Shown one piece after another: positions 22,697-33,146 of a DNA stretch of 64,000 bases. This stretch comes from Serripes groenlandicus (taxonomy: Eukaryota; Mollusca; Bivalvia; Cardiida; Cardiidae). Every line of letters starts with the position of its first letter. Within the stretch, counting starts at the first letter, position 1. A model generated the notes under the pieces. The model did not search any database, had not been told where the DNA came from, and saw only the letters and a list, made by a program, of their open reading frames with translations. Location: positions 42,072,541-42,136,540 of the forward strand of contig JASEVX010000008.1 in the NCBI GenBank assembly GCA_031761405.1, read 5' to 3'. The translations under genes were made by a program, and so were the position numbers.

Positions 22697-25600
22697 TCAA
22701 ATAGCAGATCTCGATATAAGATCCCTCCTCCTATTTGAAGCTTCATTAATAAATCTAGCAAGACTACTTTGTAAATTTCTTTTTTTAGTTGACATTAATC
22801 GCGAAAATTTAAACAATGTTGGAAAAGACGGTTTAAAATACTTTATTCTTATATCTCTTAATGAGGGACATGTCAAGACAAAGTGGTATTCACTTTCCAA
22901 TGAAAGTGTGTTGCATAATTCACAGTATCTTTCATTTCTCGCAATATTTGTATATCTACCAATTTCAATAGCTAGCTTATGATCCGATATACGTATTTTT
23001 GTCAAACAAATTCTTAATCTATCATTTTTGATATTTTCTAGGTAGGATTCGAATTCAAAAGTCGTTTTAAAATCTTTATAGTAATTTAGTTTAGATGAAC
23101 TATTGATGTCTGAAAACCACTTTTGAATAAATTGATCCCTCATACGGTTCTTAATTATTGGGACATAATTGCAGTCTCGATCAAAATGTGTCCAAACAAA
23201 AGATAATCCCAAATCTGATAATTGCTGTTTAATTCTATAAACCCAGCTTGTTTTTAAATTTAAAAGATGGACACAACTGTCGTTATATACATCGTTTAAA
23301 CTTGTTATTGATGAACGCTTCACTTTAAGCCAGTATTTAAGTGATTTTTCCAAGCATATGATAGAAAGCGGGAATCGCCCGAGTTCACCTAAAACAGCAT
23401 TATTGGAACTTTGTTTACGGACTCCTAAAATTATTTTGCAAAATCTGATATGAAGACTATCTACATCTTTGTACTTGTATATCCCCCATACCCCATAATA
23501 GGTGTAACCAATTTATCAAATAATGATAGCTTTGTTTTAATGTCCATGGGTACACGTTTGAATATTGATAATAAACTATACATGGCCTTCATTGCTTGGT
23601 CCTGTAGACTCTTGACAGCTAATGAAAAGTTACCGGTTCTATAAAACCTAACTCCTAAATAACAAAAAATATCAACTAAATCTAGACGTTCACCATTTAT
23701 GGACCATTCCAAATCATTGTGGCTAAGACGCTTCTCAAAAATGCAAATTTTAGTTTTGTTAACGTTGATTTTAAGACCCCATTTCCGCGAATACTCATGG
23801 ATATTATCCAATTGTAACTGCAGGCTTATACCATCCGTTGAAAACACCGCAATATCATCAGCGAACAAGAGCAGGTATAATGTTAATAGATTTAAGTCGT
23901 TTACAGTTAGATTATCAATTTCATTACTGTCACTTATATCGTTTATAAATAATAAAAACAATACTGGTGACATAGGCTCACCTTGTTTCAAACCTAGCAT
24001 TATATCGAACAAATCCGAATAATGACTATCCGAATGAGTTTTTATGCAAGCTGAGACATTTCTATAAATACTTTTTAAAACAGTTACAAACTTTGAACTT
24101 ACACCAAGTTGAATTAATTTAAGCCAAAGCGCGTCCCTGATTATGGTATCGAAACATTTTTCATAGTCAATGAAGGCACAAAATAACTTTTTTTTCTTAG
24201 CAATCATCTTTTGAATTATATTATGTAAAATAAAAATGCAATCGATGGTACCTCTTCCATCTCTAAACTCGAGCTGGGAGTTATCATATATGTTTTCCTG
24301 CTCACACCATGTATTTAGGCGATTACGCAAACAGAGTGAGAAAATTTTGGCCATAGTACTTATCAAGGTTATACCTCTATAATTACTCGGGTTGTCTTTG
24401 TCACCCTTTTTATGGATTGGGACAATTACACCCTTTGTTCATTGGTCAGGATAAACACCAGTGTCCAAAATTATATTAAAAATTCGAACAAGATAAGGAC
24501 TTATAATAATATTTGCATCTATAAAAAAGTCTGCCGGAATACTATCTAAACCCGAACTTTTGTTACGTTTTAAGGACGATATAACTCTCTTCACTTCGTC
24601 AATTGTAAAGGCTTGTCCAAGTCCTCAATGAATATAACATTTCCTAGATTGGGATCTGACTTACCACCATTGTTTGCTAAATCTGAAAAGTGATTAAGAA
24701 AATCCTGCTTTGTGATTGAATTATCATCTTTTATCAACTTGTCTCGGTTAATAAGTTTCCAAAAAATTCTAGGGTTTGTACGACTCATTTCAGAAATTTT
24801 AGCCTTCTGTTCATTATTATAAATTAATTTACATCTTCTTCGAATATTACAATATTTTTTTCTAGCAAATAAAAAAAGATTAAGAGTTTCATTAGATTTA
24901 TTAAGTTTATATTTCTTTCTGCATTTAAAGAATTCTGATTTAGCTTGTACACAGTCACCGTTAAACCACTGCGGTTTATGCTGACTGTTTGAGCCATTAT
25001 CATTAACAGTGATCGTTTTACCAAAACATTTCGTGCATGTAGTATGAACTAATGTCGAAAAGCTTTCAATACATTGATTAATCACAACATCACTGCTCTC
25101 TAATTGCATAACAATGTTTTCAATGGAATCTATGTTAGAATTCAGCTCTTGTATAAATATCTCTTTATTACAGTCATTCCAAATGATTTTATCAAAAGTA
25201 CTTCTTTCTTTTTGTTTCATGTTAAATTCAGCACATATTTTTAATTTAAAAGACAGAGAACAATGATCCGAAAATTCATTTAAATCTAATATTTCAAACT
25301 CTTTAATGTTTTCAAAGTTAGGCCGTTTAGTTATGACATAATCGACGATAATTTTACCAACTACCTCTCTACTAAGAGAAAAGCATGTAAAATCACCATT
25401 CTCTAATCTGCCGTTAACTTTAAGCAAGTCGTGCTGTTTACAAAGTGTTAATAACTTCTTATTATTATAAGTTATTAACATGTAAATCGGACGATTTTCA
25501 TAACTTGAAAGAATCCGGTGAATCGACAAATCGCTGCATGTCCAGATTCTCTACAAAATCTGATTCTACACCGACACGGCTGTTAAAATCCCCCGTGAGA

Positions 25601-26070
25601 AACACTTCACCATAATTACTGAAATGTAGTAATATATCGTCGCTTATGTCATCAAAGAAATCATATTCATACAGATCAGAATTAACATTTTTGTATACTG
25701 GTGTTTTCTGGTGGAATGTATAACAAACAGATAAACACATCATTTTTGACTTCTGAGAATTGTTTCCCTTTAATTTAATCCATAGTTTTCCCCTTCTGTC
25801 AGTTTTAATTAATTCTTTTTTATTTTCTAACCAGTGTTTATAATAGACTATTAGCCCACCGCTGTCACGCTTCGCCTTTTTATTCCATTTCGGACGTGGA
25901 CATACGACGGCCTTGAAACCGTTAATACTCACATTACGTGACTTAGCATTCCACGTTTCTGTAAATAATAAAAGGTCATATCAATTGAATACATTTAAAA
26001 ATGAGCTGTCATGTAGCTTATTCGTAATACCGTTAACATTCCACTGGAGTACCGATAAATACCGACTGCC
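22697..26070 (-). pseudogene. LINE ORF2: endonuclease, reverse transcriptase, zinc-knuckle tail
   Basis: Target-cutting and copying protein of the LINE. Reading right to left: the endonuclease begins near 26060 with LSVLQWNVNGI and TETWNAK, continues to GDFNSRVG (about 25580) and closes with VDYVITKR and SDHCSL (about 25270-25350). The reverse transcriptase runs from about 24590, with VPIHKKGDK, YRGITLIS, FIDYEKCFDT, GLKQGEPMSPVLF and the catalytic LLFADDIAVFS (about 23840). The tail ends CELCNTLSLESEYHFVLTC (about 22885). Visible lesions are a stop at 25981-25983 in the endonuclease, a frame change near 25500-25530, a stop at 24439-24441 where relatives have Trp, and a frame change near 23470-23500. 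It cannot encode a full protein as it stands. Confidence 0.9.
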
Positions 26071-26076
26071 ATTGTC

Positions 26077-27112
26077 CTAGTTACTAGTTGTACACTGATC
26101 AATACTGTCCGCCGTCATCATCACACCATTCACATAGGGCTTATCATAGGATAGTACGGCTCTTTTTCCCTCGTCGCGAGCTATTTTGAATTCCGGGTAC
26201 AATATCTTGCGCCGTTCCTGTATCTCCTTCGGGAATTGGTCACTTATCCTATATTGCATATTGGATTTTTTTTCAAATGATCCTCGTTTTATTCTAACTT
26301 TGTCTTGAAAATAATTGCATTTAACAATAATTGGTCTTATTTTCTGGGGTTTGGTCTTATTTTCTGGGGTTTGTATGACTGGGCATCTTCTACATTCAAT
26401 ACAGATTCACACACATCCTTTATTTTCTTCTCACAATCTTCTTCTTTCCTCTGATCGTTGGAAGTACATTCTGGGATGCCGTGGAAAAGAAGATTGTCCC
26501 GCATAGATTGTGACTGTAGGTCCAAAATATTCTCATTCAGGTTTTTGTTCTCATTTTTACATGAAGCTACTTGTGATGACAACTTTTCACTATATCGTTT
26601 TTCATTCTCAAGACCCTTTTCTATTATTAAACACTTTTTATTTAAGTCGTCACACACTTGGCTGTCATATTCTCTGCTGATTTCAAGCTCGTTCAATGTT
26701 TTCATGTTCTTGTGGCACAATGTTTCAAGTGATGCTTTTCGTGAATAAAACTTGCCCATTCTTGAGTTCATTTCATTCATTTGGGTTTCAATCTTATCCA
26801 AACTTTGCAGTTTCTTATTCATACATTCAAGTTTAGATTAAAGCCTGATCAGGGTATTCTGCAGCTGGGTTTGGTTTTGATCGCTCGTATATTGTTGAGG
26901 TTGGGAAAACTGTTGATTGGGAGTTGATTGTTGCTGAGGTGACATGTGACTGGCCATTGTTGTAGGTACTGGGGTAGAAAACGTTGAGCATGAGACTGAC
27001 TGTACATCGGGGGCTGTATTTGGTTGTAATTAGGGTTCTGTATGAGTGACGCCATAATGGTCGATGAAAAACTACTATTTGAAATCTGGAGTTTATCTGG
27101 GTTTTCACTCAC
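26077..27112 (-). pseudogene. LINE ORF1: coiled coil plus L1-like RNA-binding domains
   Basis: Nucleic-acid chaperone type ORF1. The N-terminal part (26840-27112) is Gln/Asn-rich and broken by frame changes and a stop. Then comes a roughly 110-residue coiled coil rich in Glu, Lys and Leu (26480-26822), followed by QSMRDNLLFHGIPE (about 26430-26480), the hallmark of the L1 ORF1/transposase-22 RRM-like domain. The C-terminal domain continues at 26077-26259 with QFPKEIQERRKILYP, then AVLSYDKPYVNG. The two halves are out of frame because a 20-base unit is tandemly duplicated at 26331-26370. Removing one copy puts 26337-26822 and 26077-26259 in the same frame. Confidence 0.88.
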
Positions 27113-27484
27113 CGAATCTGGGGAAGCTTCTGCTTTTGACCGTTTTTGTCCTCTGTTTTTCTTCTTATACTTTTTAGTGTTTATAGTATTTGATGTATTA
27201 TTGTTTTCTTCTCCTGTCGGGCAAACAACCTCACCTTTCCCTCCTTTGTTCTGTTTTCATTTGTTTTCCATAGACCTTTACTTTTAGCACTATTTTACAC
27301 TGTCCATAACTCACGAATAAAGCTGTAGTAAATGAGGATAATATTAATCAATCCATGTTCAGTCCATGTCAATCATAATAATCCACTTTTTAGTTGGGAT
27401 AGATGATAAATCACAATAATATATTATTTTTAGCGCTAGTATTCAAAAAGCATGACCGCCATGTTTGACGCATGCGCAACGGTG

Positions 27485-27659
27485 TCATGAAATTGACAAA
27501 TTTACCGTTCACGCTCCGCTCCATTCCGTTCAGTTTCGCTTCACTCACGTTCCAATCCGCTTTTAAAGCTTTCAGTCGTCAATCGTTAAATGAGCGAAGC
27601 ATTCATGTGATTGGCCTTTTTTTCATCCATTATGATTGTTTCGTTCAGAGCGCAACATT
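27485..27659 (+). repeat. Direct repeat right of the LINE
   Basis: Partner of 22231-22394, in the same orientation, ending in tttcgttcagagcg. At about 170 bases it is far too long to be an ordinary LINE target duplication. Confidence 0.8.
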
Positions 27660-28174
27660 TCATGTACATGTTAAACATAATTGTTAAGTCGCTAAATAAA
27701 GGGTGTGTGGGTAATTTTGTATTAGAATATGATGCTTATTAAAATGACTCGACAGTTTGAAATTAATTAATACATGTAAATCTTTTAAGACATTACAAAT
27801 CAAAATCATTTAGCCTGAGCTTTGCTTCAAAAAGGTGCGAAACAGGGAATGATATCTGCATTTTGACATGAATTTGTTGATGTCCCCGACAGGAAATTAT
27901 ACTACTCGCCACATGGCTTTTGTTGCGTACAAAGATTAAATGTGAGCTACTATAGCCATTCAACTATATAGTTTATGTGGCGTTCATTGTGGTTACTACT
28001 TCGAGCATCAACTGTGTTTTCTAAGTTTAGGATAACGCATCTATACGTGGGACCTATTTAGAGCACAGAGGTACAGTAAGATATAACCATTTGTATATCG
28101 TGCAGAAAAATCACGATAGTTATATCACTTTTTCATGCTCATTGTTTCGTACAACGAAAGTCATCTACGTCGAG

Positions 28175-28345
28175 CCCCAGTAGCCTAATCGGTAGCAACG
28201 CGGGCTGTTATCCAATGGGTTGTGAGTCCGAATCCCAGCTCGGCCAACATTTTTCCCGACGTTTGACAAAAGACACGGTGACAAGCGTCATTCGATTTAT
28301 ACCAATGGCCGAACAGTCTATGTGGATTAAATGACAGTTCAGGTA
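28175..28345 (+). mobile_element. tRNA-derived SINE, 5' half
   Basis: A box-like tagcctaatcggtagcaacg (28180 on) and B box-like gtgagtccgaatccc (about 28222), then 'cccgacgtttgacaaaag'. The 3' half is missing. Confidence 0.75.
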
Positions 28346-28485
28346 CTTGTTCTTTACATATTCCATTTTATTATGCAGCATACCTTTTCATCAAATAAGT
28401 CCAAGATTTCGCAAGGTAAGGTTTTTTCTTGACACTCATAACTATTATGAGGCATGATGGATTCTCCTGTACCGAACCAAAGGTT

Positions 28486-30204
28486 TTATGTATCTTTATA
28501 TGCTCCAAACAGATTAACTATTTTAAATTTACGCAAATGTAAAGCAGGAAACTCTGGTTGAAATTGACGATAAAATACATCTTCTTGCATCATCTTGAAA
28601 TGATTTTTTGAAATGTTATGATCGAGTGCAAAGATAATTCGATCCTTCTGTACGGTTGTCCTACATAATTCTTTAACTGCGTCTTTTAGGATTGTTTTCA
28701 AATTGTCTATATCGTCATCATTTCCAGTAGCTGGTGATGGGTTCCTACAAAGTAATTCTTGCACTATGAACTTTATAAGAAAACTCGCGTTTTCCTGTTT
28801 GACATTTCGTGATGTGCTGTTTTCCAATTCCTCCACTTCTCCATCAAACTCATTTATGAGGCTATCAATACGCAGAGAAGAGTTAAGTCTTTGCTTAATA
28901 TCTTCTATTGTTTGATTCTAATCCGAAGTGTTCATTTGGGGTTTCTTCTTCATTTAACGAGTTTGCACTGGGTGATATATTTGAGATATCACTCTCAACT
29001 AAAAGGGATGTTATTATTTCATTTATATCTGAAAATTGAAATGTCCTCCATCCCGTTAGTTATATAAATTCATTCCACATCAATGCCTCGTCTTCAGTGG
29101 CTGCCATTAGAAGATTGATTTCCTCTTGGCTAAGTTGGACTCCTTCTTTACACTTCACGATGTAAGATGATCATCTGGCATTCATCATTGTGCCAATTCT
29201 CAGAAATAACATGATCTCTAGGCCTTTTAGTGTGATAGGTAAATTACATATTTGTGATGTTCTGTTTTGGCCTTGATTTGGATCATCATGTGTTGTTAGT
29301 CTGACTAAGTTGTCCTTAAAGAACAATAGATTGACACTATGCACCCGAACAGATTGATCATGAATTAACTGATATCTCATCGGATACTGCTTGATGTACG
29401 TTTCAAACTTTGATTTGTCTTCATCCGCTGCTGCCTTTAACCATCGGGGAGCTGTTTTAAGGCTTTGTGTTGTTCCAGTATTTGACGTAATAGAAAGGAC
29501 TGTTGTCGCAGCATTATGGTCTACTACAAGTTATTTTGTGTTGAGCTGCTGCAGGACGCCACAATACAGTTTGTTAAATAGAGTTAGTCCTGAACCAAAT
29601 AAAGCAATAATCTTAGCCAGTTCTTTCTTCTCAGAAACACTGAATGGGGGCTCGACTTCACGACAGCTGCATTGTAGAAGCAAGCTGTAAAAAAATCCTA
29701 AATTTCGATACGTATTTTTTCCTGCAGTTAAGACAAGTCTTCCGTAGGTTGTACTTCTATAAAAAAAGTTGAACGCCTTCAAAAGTTATGTCTAATATCT
29801 TTGCATTTTCAAATACTGACACACATTTGTTCGCTGGTGCTGAGTACAGGTCTAGACATTTACAGGGTAAAAAGTCAATCCTTAAAAGTGAATGGGTCAC
29901 AGAATTCTGAACGAAGATTAATGTTGAAATATCTTCAACAGTTTTCTGTCTACTATTTTGACATTTTACAATTTTGCGACATTGCTGTGCTGGATGAAAG
30001 CTTAACCAAATGGTCTATCCCTGAATTTACAAGTCCATTTTTGTGAGTTCTTAATTCACAGAGAATATTACTTGGACGTATAATAGGTTCATTCTCTAGT
30101 CTATGATTGAGTAGGAAGGATATGAAGTGTCTATACTCTATGAAAATGTCTCCATTGTGTTTAATGAATGTTACTTGATTTGACAGCGATGGAATGTTAC
30201 TCAT
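28486..30204 (-). pseudogene. Broken coding region of unrecognised family
   Basis: Reading leftwards from 30204, the minus strand shows protein-like sequence in several frames. Segments are 29953-30204, a second frame over about 29800-29940, then 29531-29782, 29171-29520, about 29075-29170 and finally 28486-28836. Each segment is about 80-120 residues of balanced, non-repetitive composition, and successive segments abut at frameshifts or single stops (for example after QQLNTK near 29531 and after MMNAR near 29171). This looks like one gene of roughly 550 residues, decayed. I recognise no family and no catalytic motif; the last segment has a VFYRQFQPEFP block. It may be a cellular pseudogene, a large-transposon gene or an old viral insertion. 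The evidence does not decide. Confidence 0.5.
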
Positions 30205-30376
30205 TTTTTAATTTCCATTCTTGCAGCACACCTAAAATAAATTTAAAAACTCTTTAAGTACATTAAAAGAGTGTTTTCGAATGTGCAACAATAATTTATA
30301 CTTAAATTGTCTGATGAATACTGAGGGACAGAGAGGTAATTAAAAAATTTAACATTAATCCAATTAACAAAATCTG

Positions 30377-30379
<3 letters not shown>

Positions 30380-30407
<28 letters not shown>
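30380..30407 (+). repeat. Poly-C run, 28 bases
   Basis: Uninterrupted C homopolymer followed by tt and five more C. G-rich on the minus strand. Confidence 0.9.
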
Positions 30408-31034
30408 TTCCCCCAATCATTAAACAAGTACTTAAACCTTTTCCACATGAGAATTTTGTGTTTGAATGTTATTTATATAATGATTTCCGTAAACATAATA
30501 TTAAGCCTTATTTCACAAGACATTGTAGTATGTTAAAAACTGTACAGTTGTTTAAGTCTGAAGGGTAAAGAGATATACAAAACTTAGCAATATTTATATT
30601 TAATGCTTTTGAATTAAGAAAAAGCATAATTCTTAAAAAACAGTAAATAAATTAACGTTCATTGCTGTTTTATTTTATACAAGTAAATCATTCACGTTTT
30701 GTAAAAAACAAAAGTATAATTATTTAAATGTTAAATTTATGTATATTCGCTCTCCTGTCGTAAGTGGAAGGTGATTTCTAGTTGGATCATATTTTTGAAA
30801 ATAATATATCTAAGAATTATTTAGTCACACTGATTTCCGCTATTGAATATTTTGAAGATTTGACAAATGTTTGTATGTTTATATTCTTGTTTTGCTCATA
30901 AGCCATTATGGCTTGTTGTAAAATGATTATTATGATTTGTACGGTTTAGTGTGGGATGGCCTCGACCCCACTAGACCTATTACGAGGATAATAAAATCTT
31001 CTTCTTCTTCTTCTTCATGCTAACTGAATTGATA

Positions 31035-31258
31035 AGGGTTTAACGCGGTTTCCAGATTTTGTCAGTACTCCACACAACATACTTTCCAAGCAAATGGCTG
31101 CTATTCCACATCTACTGTTATCCCATTTGTGAAAGATGAATGACGCATCTCAAAGTGACTTTTGTCAAACGTTCGAAAGAATGTTGACCGAGCCGGGATT
31201 CAAACTCAAAATCCCTGGATTGTCAGCTCGCGTTTCTACCGACTGAGCTACCAGGGCT
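31035..31258 (-). mobile_element. tRNA-derived SINE, minus strand
   Basis: Read on the minus strand: 'cgagccctggtagctcagtcgg' (in part; A box) and a B box ttgagtttgaatcccgg, then 'cgtttgacaaaagtcac' and the tail gggtttaacgc, here reversed at 31037. Most complete tRNA-like head of the set. Confidence 0.8.
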
Positions 31259-31264
31259 CGGATT

Positions 31265-31475
31265 TCTTTCCTACATACGCCAAATTTGCAGCAGACGCAT
31301 TTCAAAACATCTAGGCAAAGCTAGAGATAAGTTCTGTAACTGAAAGAGTATAATTGTTGAAAATAGGCAAAAACATTATGACCAAAAGGAACCATTTTTT
31401 CTATTTGCCACAATGTTTTCAAAAGTTGTTAGCTGCAGAGGTGTCACAAAGCGTCTGTATGTTGAAATGGTTAAT
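31265..31475. mobile_element. piggyBac-like MITE, eroded ends
   Basis: It shares 'gcagcagacgcatttcaaaac', 'agtataattgttgaa', 'gccacaatgttttcaaaag' (in pieces) and 'cagaggtgtcacaaagcgtct' with the family. Confidence 0.6.
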
Positions 31476-31509
31476 AACTTGTTATGGGAAGTATTAGACT
31501 CTTTTACGT

Positions 31510-33146
31510 TACAAAATGGTTGAAAAAAAGTTGATGAAACGAACCAATGTCGCCGGATATCCATACTGCAGTTATGCATAACACTTACATTATAGTAGTT
31601 GAAAAAGTTATCAACTGCGGGGCATATTGGAACATCAGGGATGGGGGTCAAGTGAAAATGTATCATTACTTGCATTTTTTTTGTCAACGAAGTGAATGTC
31701 CTTCATTGAAATATAATTGAAACATTTCATTGTTTATGACCAATCTCCATTCTAAGGTAGGTTGACAATACACACAGCAAACTAATTATTGATCATAAAC
31801 AGTTATGGAAATGAGTAATCTTGCCAATCATTAGTCTTAGTATGTATACAGTGCTTTCATTAGGGCATAATTATAAGATTTGTGAATTCCACATACACTT
31901 TTCAAGATGTTTGTCTGAATATTTGAATTATTATTAGTCAATAAAACCACAAAACAGACAATTAAGGATTTGCCTGCAATAGCACGTCATTTTACCTTTC
32001 CGCTGTTAAAGTCAACATTGGACACTTTTGCAGCAATCTACTTTTAAAACAATGAGAAAAGGGTTAAACTGCTGAAGACATGAGTTTTCACTTTTTTTTC
32101 AAAATGATATTATCTTGGCATCCTAATTATATCATACTTTGACAAATGTTAAAATGTAGTCTAATATATTTACAAAGTAGACCACCCTCGAAATAAATAT
32201 CAGCTAAACAGTTAAATTTCATTGATATTGTTGTATAATTTCAAGCTTAATTTCGAACCTAAACTTAACCCTACATGTTAATTTATTGTAATTATTTCCT
32301 TCCTTTTTGATAATGAAAATAACTATCTACTCATGTTTTAAAATTATGATGAGCGCCCTTGTGTCAATGATGCATAACAATATGCAGAACGCAAGCAAAA
32401 TGCCTGTAGGAATCAAATGACACATTTAAAAGTGTCAAGGACGAAATAATTGTGTACGAAAGACCCGATTCGTAATCAATTCTTCTTCACAGAGTTGTCG
32501 TTCTTAATACTCTCTTATAGGTAGAGTGTTCATTAAACATTATGTTTCTATGATAACCAGTTTTATCTCAGTTTGTTCTTTTATTCATTTGTTTCGAACA
32601 AATAAATATCTTAAATCATCTATAATTGACTATTTGTAAGTGAGTGTAAAGAACGGCTCTCTGTAAAGTAGATTGATCTACGCAGTCGCTATTCGCTAGG
32701 CACGTGATCAACAGTTTTAGCTTAGAAACAGTTCATAATTAAGATATACATAGATAAACACTATTAAATGAATTCTTCACAAATCAAGATATCTCTTTGA
32801 ACATGACAATAACATTCAGTAAGTTAAAATTGCTATTATAAGGAGAATTCGACGTGAATTTTATCTCGATATTGACACATAACAGTCTGAAGCCAATCTA
32901 ACAGGAACTCTTTTGTCTTAGTAAATAAGACAAAACACCATAAATGCTAGTCAAAATAAAGAAACTGCAAAAACTTAATTTTCATTTTATTTTAGATGTG
33001 TCATAACTTAGTGTTTTTAAACAAACACAATTGTAATATGTTCAAGACATTTAAATTTGTTTTTTTCTAATAATAAATCGACCTCCCATGTCATTTCCGA
33101 AAACCTATTAAAAATATAAGTCGCGGGCTTCTGCCCGGCGACTAAT
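31510..33146 (-). repeat. Long inverted repeat, right arm
   Basis: Reverse complement of 14066-15690. It ends at 33146 with the hairpin gtcgcgggc ttct gcccggcgac followed by taat. It carries small insertions relative to the left arm, for example about 26 bases near 32410 containing 'tgacac..ttaaaa..gtgtca'. Confidence 0.8.

Larger units (their letters stand above)
22497..27300 (-). mobile_element. Nearly full-length APE-type LINE retrotransposon
   Basis: About 4.8 kb on the minus strand with an ORF1 (26077-27112) and an ORF2 (22697-26070) in the standard order. The 3' end (plus coordinates 22497-22530) is a repeated ttgag(t) tail after an aataaaatta signal, i.e. a microsatellite-type rather than poly(A) end, as in CR1/L2- and RTE-X-like elements. 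Lesions are few relative to length, so the family was active fairly recently. The clade cannot be fixed without a tree. 5' boundary uncertain; no target duplication found. Confidence 0.88.

Noticed and set aside
23699..24022. Plus-strand frames opposite the LINE ORF2
   Set aside because: Shadows of the minus-strand reverse transcriptase, which carries the FADD catalytic motif.
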